Shown piece by piece: positions 44,446 through 53,482 of a stretch of 64,000 nt of DNA. The stretch is from Marinicella meishanensis (GTDB lineage: Bacteria; Pseudomonadota; Gammaproteobacteria; Xanthomonadales; Marinicellaceae), in assembly GCF_019931145.1 (NCBI RefSeq), contig NZ_JAIOUV010000001.1, positions 496,001-560,000 on the forward strand. Direction: 5' to 3'. Below the pieces are notes generated by a model. It ran no database searches and had not been told where the DNA came from. It saw nothing but the letters and a program-made list of their open reading frames with translations. Each line of letters starts with the position of its first letter. Positions within the stretch are counted from its first letter, which is position 1. The position numbers and the translations under genes were made by a program.

Positions 44446-45875
44446 GCGCCTTCTCCCACAGCGTTTGCAGTGTCAACTTGGCTCGCCCGGGCCTCAGGCC
44501 TGGGCGCACCTTTGATGGTTTTCCAGGTGTTGTAAGCCTGGATCAAGATGCCGATGAAGAACAACACCCCACCAATGATCCGAATCACATAGTATGGAAA
44601 GGTGGCTTCAATGCTTTCCACATGGCTGTAAACCAAAGAGCCATTGGCATCGACTTCGCGCCACATCAGGCCTTGCATCACCCCAGCAATCCACATCGAG
44701 GCGATGTATAAAACGATGCCGAGGGTGGCGATCCAGAAATGCACGTTGATCAGGTGGGTGCTGTACATGCCATCACGGCCCCACAGTCTGGGCACCAAAC
44801 TGTACATACAAGCCATGGTCATCAAAGCCACCCAACCCAGGGCACCTGAATGCACGTGACCAATGGTCCAGTCGGTGTAATGCGACAAGGCATTGACGGT
44901 TTTGATCGACATCATCGGCCCTTCGAAGGTGCTCATGCCGTAGAAAGACAAGGACACGATCATCATTTTGATGATGGGATCCGAGCGCAGTTTGTCCCAG
45001 GCACCGGATAAGGTCATGATGCCGTTGATCATGCCGCCCCATGAGGGTGCCAACAAGACCAAAGAGAACACCATGCCCAGCGATTGCGCCCAATCAGGCA
45101 GCGAGGTGTATTGCAAGTGATGGGGACCCGCCCACATGTAAGTGGAGACCAGGGCCCAGAAGTGCACGATGGACAAGCGGTAAGAATACACCGGCCGTTC
45201 AGCTTGTTTGGGCACAAAATAATACATCATGCCCAGGAAGCCTGCGGTCAGGAAAAAGCCCACCGCATTGTGACCATACCACCATTGAACCAAGGCATCG
45301 ACGGCGCCGGAGAACACCGGATAAGACAAATGCCAATTAACGGGAATGGCCAGGTTGTTGACGATGTGCAACACCGCGATGGTGATGATGAACGCGGCAT
45401 AGAACCAGTTGGCCACGTAGATGTGTTTCACCGTGCGGGTGGCGATGGTGCCAAAATAGACAATGGCATACAGCACCCAGACCACGGTCAGCAGCACATC
45501 CAACGGCCAGATCAATTCGGCGTATTCCTTACCCTGGGTGAAACCAAACGGCAAGGTCAGGGCGGCCCCAACGATGACCAATTGGAAGCCCCAAAAGACC
45601 ACGCTGGCCAAGGTGTTGGAATACAGTTTGACCTGACAGGTGCGTTGGGCCACGTAGAACGAGGTGCCCAGCAAAGCATTGCCGCCGAAAGCGAAAATCA
45701 CCGCATTGGTGTGCAGTGGACGCAGGCGACTGTAAGTCAGCCAAGGAATGTCAAAATTGAATGCCGGCCAAGCCAGTTGCACGGCGATGATGACGCCGAC
45801 CAGCATACCAATGATGCCCCAAAAGATCGTTGCAATGGTGAATTGCTTGACCACTTTATCGTTAAATTCAATCAT
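44442..45875 (-). CDS. ccoN: CcoN, cbb3 oxidase catalytic subunit I
   Basis: The 477-residue product has twelve helices and carries the His ligands for haem b and the haem b3-CuB centre. Relevant regions are [15 protein letters not shown], the [17 protein letters not shown] segment, [11 protein letters not shown] and [14 protein letters not shown]. This C-type haem-copper oxidase has high oxygen affinity and pumps protons under micro-oxic conditions. It is the first gene of the operon, transcribed away from the FNR-family gene. Confidence 0.96.
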   Translation of the reverse strand: MIEFNDKVVKQFTIATIFWGIIGMLVGVIIAVQLAWPAFNFDIPWLTYSRLRPLHTNAVIFAFGGNALLGTSFYVAQRTCQVKLYSNTLASVVFWGFQLVIVGAALTLPFGFTQGKEYAELIWPLDVLLTVVWVLYAIVYFGTIATRTVKHIYVANWFYAAFIITIAVLHIVNNLAIPVNWHLSYPVFSGAVDALVQWWYGHNAVGFFLTAGFLGMMYYFVPKQAERPVYSYRLSIVHFWALVSTYMWAGPHHLQYTSLPDWAQSLGMVFSLVLLAPSWGGMINGIMTLSGAWDKLRSDPIIKMMIVSLSFYGMSTFEGPMMSIKTVNALSHYTDWTIGHVHSGALGWVALMTMACMYSLVPRLWGRDGMYSTHLINVHFWIATLGIVLYIASMWIAGVMQGLMWREVDANGSLVYSHVESIEATFPYYVIRIIGGVLFFIGILIQAYNTWKTIKGAPRPEARASQVDTANAVGEGA

Positions 45876-45907
45876 ATTTTCAATGCTTTGATGCCCATTT
45901 TGTGATT

Positions 45908-45920
45908 GGTTTGAATTATA
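45908..45920 (-). promoter_or_regulatory. Predicted -10 box of the ccoN promoter
   Basis: On the minus strand TATAAT occupies 45920 down to 45915, giving a predicted start point near 45908. This is an inference by position only. It lies 24 bp downstream of the FNR-like palindrome and 33 bp upstream of ccoN. Confidence 0.55.
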
Positions 45921-45943
45921 ATGATTGGCTCAGGGGTCAAAGG

Positions 45944-45957
45944 TTGACCTAGGTCAA
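45944..45957. promoter_or_regulatory. FNR-type operator between ccoN and the regulator gene
   Basis: TTGACCTAGGTCAA is a perfect palindrome matching the TTGAT-N4-ATCAA layout of FNR sites with one change per arm (C/G instead of T/A). Its centre is about 42 bp upstream of the predicted ccoN start point, the distance for class II activation. GGTCAAAGGTTGACC (45936-45950) overlaps it as a second inverted repeat, so three half-sites lie in a row. The same site could affect the divergent regulator gene. Confidence 0.7.
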
Positions 45958-45999
45958 GATTCATTCACATAGCACCACATAGCACAGCAAAGCCAACAG

Positions 46000-46722
46000 A
46001 TGTTGAACCCGAACGCGCACATCCAAAAAAACAAAAGCAGCAATTGCGGAGACTGTGAACTGTGTACCAAAGTCGTTGACAACCGCCGCATCAGAATCCA
46101 GTCTCGCGAAATTGACGCCATTGAATCGATCATCGATTCGCACATCATGATTGAAAAGAACCAAGTGGTGTATGAAGCCGGTGCCACTTTTCAGAACCTG
46201 TACACCGTGCATGCCGGCATGTTCAAGTCGGTGTACCTGACCCCACAAGGGGATGAGCGGGTTGTGGATGTGTTCATCCCAGGCCAGATCATGGGTTTTG
46301 ATGGCATCCATGAAGGCAAGTACAAAACCACGGTGAAGGCCGTCAGTTCGGGGTCCTACTGTGTGATTCCGTTTTATCCCTTACAAGAACTGACCCTCAA
46401 ACACCGCGACATCCAGTCCCGCCTGATGAAAATGATGAGCGAAAAGATCATCCAGTTTGAAATCACGCACAGTGAATACAACGCCAAACAAAAACTGGTC
46501 AGTTTCATCAAAGACGTGTCGGATTTGTATTTTTCCCGGGGTTTTTCAGCGCGCCAATTCCCATTCCAGATTTCACAACGGGATCTGGCCAACTATCTGG
46601 GTCTGGCCGAGGAAACCTTGAGCCGCACTTTCGCCAAACTGAAAAAAAGTGAGGTGGTGGTGTTGGCCGATCACCAAATCACCATCCTGGACATGAATAA
46701 ATTCTTGCAAGTGCTGGAGTGA
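46000..46722 (+). CDS. fnr: FNR/CRP-family transcriptional regulator
   Basis: The 240-residue product has a cNMP-binding-like sensor fold, a dimer helix and a C-terminal HTH with ISQRDLANYLGLAEETLSR, whose E-x2-S-R motif matches the FNR recognition helix. N-terminal Cys16, Cys19 and Cys22 plus Cys121 could bind a [4Fe-4S] cluster, but the spacing (C-x2-C-x2-C) differs from the E. coli C-x2-C-x5-C. It likely controls the divergent cco operon in response to oxygen. The first ATG with a plausible coding N terminus is at 46000. Confidence 0.9.
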   Translation: MLNPNAHIQKNKSSNCGDCELCTKVVDNRRIRIQSREIDAIESIIDSHIMIEKNQVVYEAGATFQNLYTVHAGMFKSVYLTPQGDERVVDVFIPGQIMGFDGIHEGKYKTTVKAVSSGSYCVIPFYPLQELTLKHRDIQSRLMKMMSEKIIQFEITHSEYNAKQKLVSFIKDVSDLYFSRGFSARQFPFQISQRDLANYLGLAEETLSRTFAKLKKSEVVVLADHQITILDMNKFLQVLE

Positions 46723-46892
46723 GATTGAATTTTGAAACTTCATCCCCATAATGCGTGTCATTGAAAATGATAGGCAAGATTCAGACCCCAATCAGGGTCT
46801 TGACCCATTCCTACAACCATCCGATCCGACAACCCGATGGGATGACAGCTTTAACGACCGCCTTTTGACCGAGGCCTTGATGGAGAACACAC

Positions 46893-47219
46893 ATGAGCGA
46901 AAACATAATCCAGGCAACCGATGCCACATTCGACGAAATCACCAATTCAGACGTGCCTGTATTGGTTGATTACTGGGCTGAATGGTGTGGCCCTTGCCGC
47001 ATGATTGCACCGATCCTGGAAGAAGTGGCCACCGAACTGGATGGCCAGGTCAAAGTGGCCAAACTGAACATCGAAGACAACAAAGAAACCGCCGTGAAAA
47101 TGGCCATCCGTGGCATCCCCACCTTGATGGTCTTCAAAAACGGTGAAGTCATCGATCAACACGTCGGCGCGGTCTCCAAAGGCCAGTTGATGGACTTTTT
47201 GAGCAAACACACCGCATAA
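46893..47219 (+). CDS. trxA: Thioredoxin 1
   Basis: The 108-residue protein has the active site WCGPC (C32, C35) and the cis-Pro loop GIPT (P76). It matches TrxA in length and sequence. It reduces disulfides in the cytoplasm with electrons from thioredoxin reductase. The gene is followed at once by a strong intrinsic terminator and then by rho. This trxA-rho order is common in gammaproteobacteria. Confidence 0.97.
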   Translation: MSENIIQATDATFDEITNSDVPVLVDYWAEWCGPCRMIAPILEEVATELDGQVKVAKLNIEDNKETAVKMAIRGIPTLMVFKNGEVIDQHVGAVSKGQLMDFLSKHTA

Positions 47220-47226
47220 TCCCAAG

Positions 47227-47262
47227 AAAACGCCTGAATTGACACCTATTCAGGCGTTTTTT
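47227..47262 (+). terminator. Intrinsic terminator after trxA
   Basis: AAAACGCCTGAAT pairs with ATTCAGGCGTTTT around a loop and runs into a T6 tract (TTTTTT at 47257-47262). The stem is perfect over at least 11 bp. It separates trxA from rho. Confidence 0.92.
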
Positions 47263-47366
47263 GATATTCAGGCTGGACAGCCACCCGCTGACATGGTAGT
47301 TTATACCCCATCATTTCCGGCAAGTCTTTTGCCGCTAAATTTGAATCCTTAACGAACCACTGACCG

Positions 47367-47410
47367 ATGCCCATTGATGCATTGATGTGGCCTCAATAAG
47401 GGCATTTTTT
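47367..47410 (+). terminator. Terminator-like hairpin in the rho leader
   Basis: ATGCCC-ATTGA pairs with TCAAT-AA-GGGCAT (11 bp with a 2-nt bulge, loop about 15 nt) and is followed by TTTTTT. It lies 60 bp upstream of the rho start, beyond the trxA terminator, so it is more likely an attenuator of rho than the end of trxA. A second short hairpin, AGCGGC / GCCGCA, lies at 47440-47456. Confidence 0.6.
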
Positions 47411-47469
47411 AACTTTAATAAATCAAACCTCAATCACCCAAGCGGCTTTCTGCCGCATACCAAAGTCTT

Positions 47470-48726
47470 ATGAATCTATCTGAATTGAAACAAATGTCGA
47501 CGCCCAAGTTGACAGAAATCGCCAAGGAAACTGGTGTCGAAACACGGTCCCGTGTACACAAACAACAAATGATTTTTTCAATCCTCAAAAAGCACGCCAA
47601 GAATGGCGAAGACATTTTTGGTGATGGGGTGTTGGAGGTGTTGCCTGATGGCTTTGGCTTCCTGCGGGCGCCGGAAGGTTCCTACCAGGCGGGGCCGGAT
47701 GACATTTATGTCTCACCCAGCCAAATCCGCCGTTTTGGACTGCAAACCGGTGACACCATCGTCGGCAAGATCCGCCCGCCAAAAGATTCAGAACGCTATT
47801 TTGCCTTGTTGCAAGTCAGCACCATCAACTATGAGCCGCCCGAAAACACCAAAGGCAAAATCATTTTCGAAAACCTCACTCCATTGTTTGCCACCGAGCA
47901 ACTGAAAATGGAACGCGGTGACGGTTCTCGTGAAGACTTGACCACCCGCATCATCGATTTGGTGGCGCCAATTGGTAAAGGCCAACGGGGTTTGATCGTG
48001 TCGCCGCCGAAAGCCGGTAAAACCATGATCCTGCAAAACATCGCGACTTCAATTGCGCAGAACAACCCGGAAGCCAAATTGTTCGTGTTGTTGATCGATG
48101 AACGACCCGAAGAGGTGACCGACATGCAACGCACCGTCAAAGGAGAAGTGATCGCATCGACCTTTGATGAACCCGCCGCGCGCCACGTACAAGTGGCCGA
48201 CATGGTGATCGAGCGGGCCAAACGTTTGGTGGAACACAAACAAGACGTGATCATCCTGTTGGATTCGATCACCCGCCTGGCTCGGGCCTACAACACCGTG
48301 ACCCCGGCCTCAGGCAAAATCCTCACCGGTGGTGTCGATGCCAATGCCTTGCACCGACCGAAGAAATTCTTCGGCGCCGCCAGAAACGTGGAAGAGGGTG
48401 GATCCTTGACCATCATCGCCACCGGCCTGGTAGAAACCGGCTCGAAAATGGACGAAGTGATTTTTGAGGAGTTCAAAGGCACCGGTAACATGGAAGTGCA
48501 TTTGGACCGCCGCGCCGCCGAGAAACGCATCTGGCCGGCCCTGAACATCAACAAATCCGGCACCCGCCGCGAAGACCTGATCGTCGATCCAGACTTCCTG
48601 GCCAAAGCCCACATCCTGCGCAAAATCCTGAATCCAATGGACGACCTCCAAGCCATCGAATTCCTGCTGGAAAAACTCAAAGACACCAAGACCAACGAAG
48701 AATTCTTCACCTCCATGAAGCGTTGA
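47470..48726 (+). CDS. rho: Transcription termination factor Rho
   Basis: The 418-residue product has the N-terminal helix bundle and RNA-binding OB fold (about 1-130, [19 protein letters not shown]), the P-loop PPKAGKTM, and Walker B-type [17 protein letters not shown]-loop and R-loop segments follow. It matches E. coli Rho (419). It terminates transcription at C-rich, unstructured RNA and depends on ATP. The leader contains a candidate attenuator, consistent with self-regulation known for Rho. Confidence 0.98.
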   Translation: MNLSELKQMSTPKLTEIAKETGVETRSRVHKQQMIFSILKKHAKNGEDIFGDGVLEVLPDGFGFLRAPEGSYQAGPDDIYVSPSQIRRFGLQTGDTIVGKIRPPKDSERYFALLQVSTINYEPPENTKGKIIFENLTPLFATEQLKMERGDGSREDLTTRIIDLVAPIGKGQRGLIVSPPKAGKTMILQNIATSIAQNNPEAKLFVLLIDERPEEVTDMQRTVKGEVIASTFDEPAARHVQVADMVIERAKRLVEHKQDVIILLDSITRLARAYNTVTPASGKILTGGVDANALHRPKKFFGAARNVEEGGSLTIIATGLVETGSKMDEVIFEEFKGTGNMEVHLDRRAAEKRIWPALNINKSGTRREDLIVDPDFLAKAHILRKILNPMDDLQAIEFLLEKLKDTKTNEEFFTSMKR

Positions 48727-48742
48727 TCTCCCGTCACCAAGC

Positions 48743-48772
48743 AAAAAAACCCCGGCCCGCCCGGGGTTTTTT
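48743..48772 (+). terminator. Intrinsic terminator after rho
   Basis: CCCCGG pairs with CCGGGG (loop CCCGC), flanked by seven A and six T residues that extend the stem. A T6 tract ends it. Confidence 0.9.
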
Positions 48773-48810
48773 GTGCCCACAAGCCCAGGGACCACCAGCC
48801 CATTCAGCAC

Positions 48811-49004
48811 CCCTGGAGCGCCGACTTCAGTCGGCGACATGGCCAGGCACCAAGCCGCCGCCATCAACCAGGTGCCCTTCGACAAGCTCAGGGAGCTTAA
48901 GTTTTTAATGCCCAGCTGCTGTGCTGGATTATGTCGAAGTCAGCCTGTCGTGGTGTCCAGTCCCCCGCTACCATGCTAACAAGCCCACTGAGCCTGTCGA
49001 AGTG
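48811..49004. repeat. 193-bp direct repeat, copy 1
   Basis: Starts with CCCTGGAGCGCCGACTTCAG, carries the palindrome CGCCGACT-TC-AGTCGGCG at 48819-48836, then CCCTTCGACAAGCTCAGGGAG, GCTGCTGTGCTGGATTATG and GCCCACTGAGCCTGTCGAAG. Copy 2 repeats the same order with few changes. Confidence 0.93.
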
Positions 49005-49082
49005 CCTTTCACCTTGTATAGAACCACCCATCCCCCTAGCACCTTTCGACAGGCTCAGGCAGCTTAAGCGAATAATAGCTTC

Positions 49083-49274
49083 CCCTGGAGCGCCGACTTA
49101 AGTCGGCGACATGGCCAGGTGCCAGTCGCCGCCATCAACCAAGTGCCCTTCGCAAAGCTCAGGGAGCTTAAGTTTTTAATGCCCAGCTGCTGTGCTGGAT
49201 TATGTCGAAGTCAGCCTGTCGAGGTGCCCAGTCCCCCGCTACCATGCTAACAAGCCCACTGAGCCTGTCGAAGT
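49083..49274. repeat. 193-bp direct repeat, copy 2
   Basis: Begins with CCCTGGAGCGCCGACTTAAG and ends with GCCTGTCGAAGTG. The internal palindrome reads CGCCGACT-TA-AGTCGGCG (49091-49108). It lies 272 bp after copy 1 and is nearly identical (differences include CGACAAGC versus CGCAAAGC). Confidence 0.93.
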
Positions 49275-49335
49275 GATCGACATTCTCGGCCTGTGATAAC
49301 ATGGAAACTTCGCACAATCACAAGGAATAAAAAAC

Positions 49336-49651
49336 ATGAAATTCGGATGCCGCTGCGGACACACCATTAAAGACAGCACCGATAACCTTTCATACAAAGG
49401 AGAGATCATACCTGATCAAAGTTTTGATGCGTATTATGCTGCCATTGATGTCATTTGGAAGGGCAAAGCCCACTGACGTTTTCGAAATAGACCGGTTAAT
49501 GAACCCAATCAGCCACCCCAAAGGCAGCAGGCTCATCTATCAATGTCCCATGTGTGGTCGAATATTCATCGAAAGCCACGGCAGCAGGATGTACATCTTC
49601 AAACCTGAAGACGATGACATCCCAAAAAACCTGCTCAGCAGTGAATCCTGA
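49336..49651 (+). pseudogene. Frameshifted zinc-ribbon protein gene
   Basis: A frame opens at ATG 49336 (MKFGCRCGHTIKDSTD, then NLSYKGEIIPDQSFDAYY) and stops at about 49476. The reading continues in the +1 frame from about 49450 to 49651: RLIYQCPMCGRIFIE and PEDDDIPKNLLSS. Together they form one protein of about 105 residues with two Cys pairs (C-x-C and C-x2-C), a zinc-ribbon-like plan that I recall in small bacterial hypothetical proteins. A one-base shift near 49460 breaks it, either a real mutation or a sequencing error. It lies between the repeat blocks. Confidence 0.7.
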
Positions 49652-50028
49652 ATGATTGGTCATTAATTACTGACTCAATAGTCACCGAACCTGTCGAAGT
49701 GCCTTTGACTTTCTGGCGAACCAACAAAAACCCCAAGAGCCCTTCGACCAGCTCAGGGAGCATAAGCGAAAAAAGCCATCTCTGGAGCGCCGACTTCAGT
49801 CGGCGACATGGCCAGGCGCCAGTCGCAGCCATCAACAATGAATCAAAGATTGATGGCTGTTTCAGTCTGAATTTCAAACTCATCACGCAACCCACCGCCG
49901 ACCGCAGTCGGCGCTCCGATGGTATTTCATGGGCGCGTGAAACACAGAACTCATTTGTCAATGACTCGAGTGTTGACTCACCCACATAATCTGAACACAA
50001 AGCCCCCGCCATTGGTTACAATAATCTC
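49652..50028. other. Second repeat-rich intergenic region upstream of gppA
   Basis: Contains further copies of the short element (49682-49700 and 49737-49762), the palindrome CGCCGACT-TC-AGTCGGCG at 49788-49805, and an inverted copy (CGCCGACCGCAGTCGGCG region) at 49896-49913. Together these make an inverted-repeat unit of about 130 bp, like a small non-autonomous element. No gene is supported. It also must carry the gppA promoter. Confidence 0.7.
49784..49917. repeat. Inverted-repeat unit, MITE-like
   Basis: GGAGCGCCGACTTCAGTCGGCG at the left end faces CGCCGACCGCAGTCGGCGCTCC at the right. The ends are imperfect inverted repeats of about 22 bp, each itself palindromic. The internal sequence shares GACATGGCCAGG and GCCATCAAC with the 193-bp repeats. 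Confidence 0.65.
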
Positions 50029-51546
50029 ATGCCCATTTCCTCGAGAAACATATACGCCGCCATCGACTTGGGATCCAACTCATTTCATTTGTTGGTGGCC
50101 ACGTTCAAGTCCGGGCAGATCTACCCGCTTGACTCGGTCAAGCACATGGTGCGGCTGGCCGCGGGGCTGGATGAGAAGAAAAACATCTCACCCGAATACC
50201 TCAACAAAGCCTATGAATCGCTGGAATCGATGGCCGCCCGGATTGACAAAATCCCCGATGGCCACATCCGCATCGTCGGCACCAACACCCTCCGGGTGGC
50301 ACGCAACTCGGCCGAATTTCTGGCCCGGGCCGAACAGATCCTGAACCACGAAATCGAGATCATCTCCGGTCGCGAGGAAGCGCGGATGTTGTATTTGGGG
50401 GTGGCCCAGTCGACCAGTGACAGCCCCAGCCGCAAACTGGTGATGGACATTGGCGGCGGCAGCACCGAGCTGATCATCGGCGAGGGCATGCGCCCGGAAA
50501 AACGCGAAAGCCTGTACATGGGCTGTGTCAGCTACACGCAAAAATATTTCAAAGGCGGCATCATCGACCAGCACAACTGGAACAAAGCGGTGATCCATGC
50601 CTTGCAGGAGTTGAACCCCTTCATCCAAACCTTCAAAAACCAAGGCTGGGAACACAGCGTCGGTGCTTCGGGTACCATGCGCGCCACGGCCAGCATCCTG
50701 GAAGCCAACGATTGGTCGGTCACCGGCATCACCATGAGTGGTTTGGAGGCATTGAAAGCGCGCTGTTTGGATTTGGGCCACACCGAACAACTGAGCGAAC
50801 TCGATGGACTCAGCGAACAACGCCGACCGGTGTTCATTGGCGGCTTGGCCATTGTCTACGCCCTAATGAAAGCCTTTGACATCGAACAAATGGACGTGTC
50901 GATGGGCGCCTTGCGCGAAGGTTTGTTGTACGAAATGCTCGATGGGCCGAAACACATCTCGGTGACCAAGCGCAGCATCCGCAAGCTGTGTGAACAATTC
51001 ACCATTGATCCGGTGCATGCAGAGAGCGTACAACGGCACAGCGAAGACCTGCTGGAACACCTCAACATCAAAATCAAAAAGCGCATCAAAGCCTTGCTCA
51101 ATGGCGCCATCAAACTGCATGAATTGGGACTGTCCATTGCCCACAGTCAGTACCACAAGATCGGGGCCTACGTGATCAACCACGCCGATATGCCGGGCTT
51201 TTCCAACCAACAAAAACTGGTGATGGCCACCTTGGTGCGCTTACACCGCCGCAAAATCAGCAAGTCGGTGCTGGCCACCTTGACCCCGAGACAGTATGAA
51301 GTGGTGATTCCCTTGTTGGTGGTGATGCGCTTGTCGGTGGTGTTTGCCCGCAACCGCCATTTCGAACCGGTGCCGGTGGAGCACTTGCACTGGCACAACG
51401 ACACCATCCACCTGGACATCAATCCCGATTGGCTGGTCGATCACCCCCTGATCAAGGCCGACCTCAAAGACGAGGTCAAACGCCTGCAAGCGATCAATCT
51501 GGAGCTGCTGATCAATCGACGGCAAAAAGCCGTTGCAAGTCTTTGA
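50029..51546 (+). CDS. ppx: Ppx/GppA exopolyphosphatase or guanosine pentaphosphatase
   Basis: The 505-residue product has the actin-like ASKHA fold with [15 protein letters not shown] (phosphate 1), [15 protein letters not shown], and [15 protein letters not shown] (phosphate 2). A C-terminal HD-like helical domain runs from about 315, like E. coli Ppx (513) and GppA (494). It cleaves polyphosphate chains or converts pppGpp to ppGpp. The two roles cannot be told apart from sequence alone. No ppk gene is adjacent, which gives no support for either choice. Confidence 0.92.
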   Translation: MPISSRNIYAAIDLGSNSFHLLVATFKSGQIYPLDSVKHMVRLAAGLDEKKNISPEYLNKAYESLESMAARIDKIPDGHIRIVGTNTLRVARNSAEFLARAEQILNHEIEIISGREEARMLYLGVAQSTSDSPSRKLVMDIGGGSTELIIGEGMRPEKRESLYMGCVSYTQKYFKGGIIDQHNWNKAVIHALQELNPFIQTFKNQGWEHSVGASGTMRATASILEANDWSVTGITMSGLEALKARCLDLGHTEQLSELDGLSEQRRPVFIGGLAIVYALMKAFDIEQMDVSMGALREGLLYEMLDGPKHISVTKRSIRKLCEQFTIDPVHAESVQRHSEDLLEHLNIKIKKRIKALLNGAIKLHELGLSIAHSQYHKIGAYVINHADMPGFSNQQKLVMATLVRLHRRKISKSVLATLTPRQYEVVIPLLVVMRLSVVFARNRHFEPVPVEHLHWHNDTIHLDINPDWLVDHPLIKADLKDEVKRLQAINLELLINRRQKAVASL

Positions 51547-51943
51547 ACGCCTTGAACTCCAGTGCATTGCCTGACGGATCGAGGAAGAACATTGTGGCTT
51601 GTTCGCCGGCCAAGCCTTTGAATCGCACATAAGGCTCAATCACGAATTCAGTTCCGGCCGCCGTCAGGCGCTCGGCCAGGTCCTGCCATTCGGCCATCGG
51701 TAACACCACCCCAAAATGCGGCACTGGCACGCCGTGGTCATCGACCTCGTTTTTGACTTGTCGCACCTGGCCGTCATCGCCCAGTGACGGGTCGACGTGA
51801 CACACCAATTGGTGGCCGTATAAATCGAGGTCGATCCAATGATCGGCACTGCGCCCAGGACGGCAGCCCAGGGTGTTGAGGTAAAAGTCTTTGGCTTCTG
51901 CCAGATTCCGCACCGGAATCGCCAGATGAAATGGATGGGTCAT
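51512..51943 (-). CDS. VOC-superfamily (glyoxalase-like) protein
   Basis: The 143-residue product has two beta-alpha-beta-beta-beta units: [20 protein letters not shown] and, later, [19 protein letters not shown]. The end has [18 protein letters not shown], with a metal-binding Glu typical of VOC enzymes and His in the first strand. It may act as a dioxygenase or lyase; the function is not clear. Its 3' end overlaps the gppA 3' end by 35 nt on the opposite strand. The start is ATG 51943. Confidence 0.85.
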   Translation of the reverse strand: MTHPFHLAIPVRNLAEAKDFYLNTLGCRPGRSADHWIDLDLYGHQLVCHVDPSLGDDGQVRQVKNEVDDHGVPVPHFGVVLPMAEWQDLAERLTAAGTEFVIEPYVRFKGLAGEQATMFFLDPSGNALEFKAFKDLQRLFAVD

Positions 51944-52002
51944 GGTGGTTTCTATTTGCTAAAATGGCCAACACACCCATCTTAGCAGTCCAGGATTCAC
52001 TT

Positions 52003-53145
52003 GTGAAAGTCATTTTGAACGTCGATGCCATCACCCACCCGCTCACCGGCATCGGCCACTACACCCTGGCCCTGGGCAATGCCTTGAAATCGCTGCAGAC
52101 CATAGAAGAACTGCGGTTTTTCTCGGCCGATCATTGGGTCAGCGATCTGCAGCAGGCCGCCGCCGGCAACCAGTGGCTGGCCAGTTTGCGTCGCTGGGTG
52201 CCGTTCAAAGCTTTGGCACTGAATGCCTATGGCCGGCGCCGCGCCCGCCGTTTCAAACAATTGACCCAAGGCATGAGCGATCATGTGTTGCACAGCCCCA
52301 ATTTCATCCTGATGCCACACACCGGTCCCTCGGTGGCCACCTTTCACGACCTGTCGTTTGTACACCACCGCGACACCCAACCGGCTTATCGGCTGCAGTT
52401 CCTCGATCGCGAGGTCCCCAAGACTTTGGCCCAAGCCAATGCCTTGATCACCCCCACTGCCTTCATCAAACAAGCAATCGTTGACCATTACGGCTATCCG
52501 GCTGAGCAAATCCACGTCACGCCACTGGGCGTCTCTGCCGGATTTGCACCGCAGGCTGAGGCCAGCATTGCACCAACCCTGGCCCAGCATCAATTGGCCC
52601 ACAAAGGTTATGTGTTGGCGGTGGCCACCACCGAACCGCGCAAAAACCTGCCGCGCTTGCTGCAAGCCTATGCCCAGCTCCCGGTTGACCTGCGTGCAGC
52701 CCATCCGCTGGTGTTGGTCGGCGCCGCCGGGTGGTTACAACAGGCCAGCAACCAGGCCATCAAACAAGCCCTCAGCCAAGGCCACATCAAGACCCTGGGC
52801 TACCTCAAGCAAACCGAATTACAACAGCTGTACGCCGGCGCCCGGCTGTTGGCCCTGCCCTCCTTGTATGAAGGTTTTGGCCTGCCCATCATCGAAGCCA
52901 TGGCCTCGGGCACCGCGGTGCTGACCAGTGCCCACTCAGCGATGCAAGAAGTGGCCGGCGGCCACGCCATGTTGTGCCAACCCGAAGATACCGACAGCAT
53001 CGAAGTCGGCCTGCGCGCTGCGCTGGAAGACGACGCCTGGCGCCAGGCAGCCGAACAAGCCGGCCTGAAACACAGCCAAGCCTTCACCTGGCAGCGCTGT
53101 GCGGAAGCCACCTTAATCACCTATCGCAGTTTGTCAGGATCCTGA
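52003..53145 (+). CDS. GT4 family glycosyltransferase
   Basis: The 380-residue GT-B enzyme starts with VILNVDAITHPLTGIGHYT, the usual N-terminal glycine loop. The C-terminal half contains ATTEPRKNLPRLLQA and LPSLYEGFGLPIIEAMASG, with the E-x7-E motif of GT4. A GTG at 52003 (AGGA 7 nt upstream) was chosen; an ATG at 51964 is possible but adds an unrelated N terminus. The protein is cytoplasmic. It probably adds sugar to a lipid-linked or LPS-type acceptor, but no surface-polysaccharide cluster is adjacent. Confidence 0.85.
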   Translation: MKVILNVDAITHPLTGIGHYTLALGNALKSLQTIEELRFFSADHWVSDLQQAAAGNQWLASLRRWVPFKALALNAYGRRRARRFKQLTQGMSDHVLHSPNFILMPHTGPSVATFHDLSFVHHRDTQPAYRLQFLDREVPKTLAQANALITPTAFIKQAIVDHYGYPAEQIHVTPLGVSAGFAPQAEASIAPTLAQHQLAHKGYVLAVATTEPRKNLPRLLQAYAQLPVDLRAAHPLVLVGAAGWLQQASNQAIKQALSQGHIKTLGYLKQTELQQLYAGARLLALPSLYEGFGLPIIEAMASGTAVLTSAHSAMQEVAGGHAMLCQPEDTDSIEVGLRAALEDDAWRQAAEQAGLKHSQAFTWQRCAEATLITYRSLSGS

Positions 53146-53482
53146 TCAAAAGATCAGGCTCGTGTGTCAGGAATTCACCTTTGCGCAGCAAAATTCATGA
53201 CAAACGCATGACAGTTGCGCCATTTTTGCCGCAAAAACATGCACAAAAGCTTGCATTGTCTGCCTGAATCGGTAGCATTGGGACCACATGACTGAGCCCG
53301 CCTTCTCACTTGGCACTGACCCAATCATGGCATGGAATCAGCATGGAAATAAAAAATCTCATTTTTTTTGACAAGGTCTGAAGCCGGATGGTGTTTTCTG
53401 TTATGAAGCCTTTGGTTTCGCAAGATTTGAGAAACACAAAAGCCAAAATACCACATTAAAAATAGTAAACAAGGAACCCTAC
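53146..53482 (+). other. Promoter region of the giant RHS-type gene
   Basis: A short hairpin CCTGATC-AAAA-GATCAGG (53141-53158) overlaps the end of the glycosyltransferase gene but has no T-run. The remaining 320 bp are AT-rich in the second half (from about 53340), with a long T-run at 53363. An AAGGA ribosome site lies at 53471. I see no clear operator or gene. Confidence 0.5.

Larger units (their letters stand above)
48773..49335. other. Repeat-rich intergenic region downstream of rho
   Basis: No gene is supported here. The stretch holds two 193-bp near-identical direct repeats and many copies of a short element containing TTCGACA(A/G)GCTCAG or its reverse complement. Inverted copies such as ACTGAGCCTGTCGAAGTG and CACCTTTCGACAGGCTCAGG could form long hairpins. 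The short frames seen in it are shadows of these repeats. Confidence 0.8.

Noticed and set aside
45084-45905. Plus ORF of 273 codons
   Set aside because: Antisense to ccoN, which is certain from its His-ligand motifs.
48811-49920. CRISPR array
   Set aside because: Repeats are long, few and unevenly spaced, with no uniform spacers and no cas genes.
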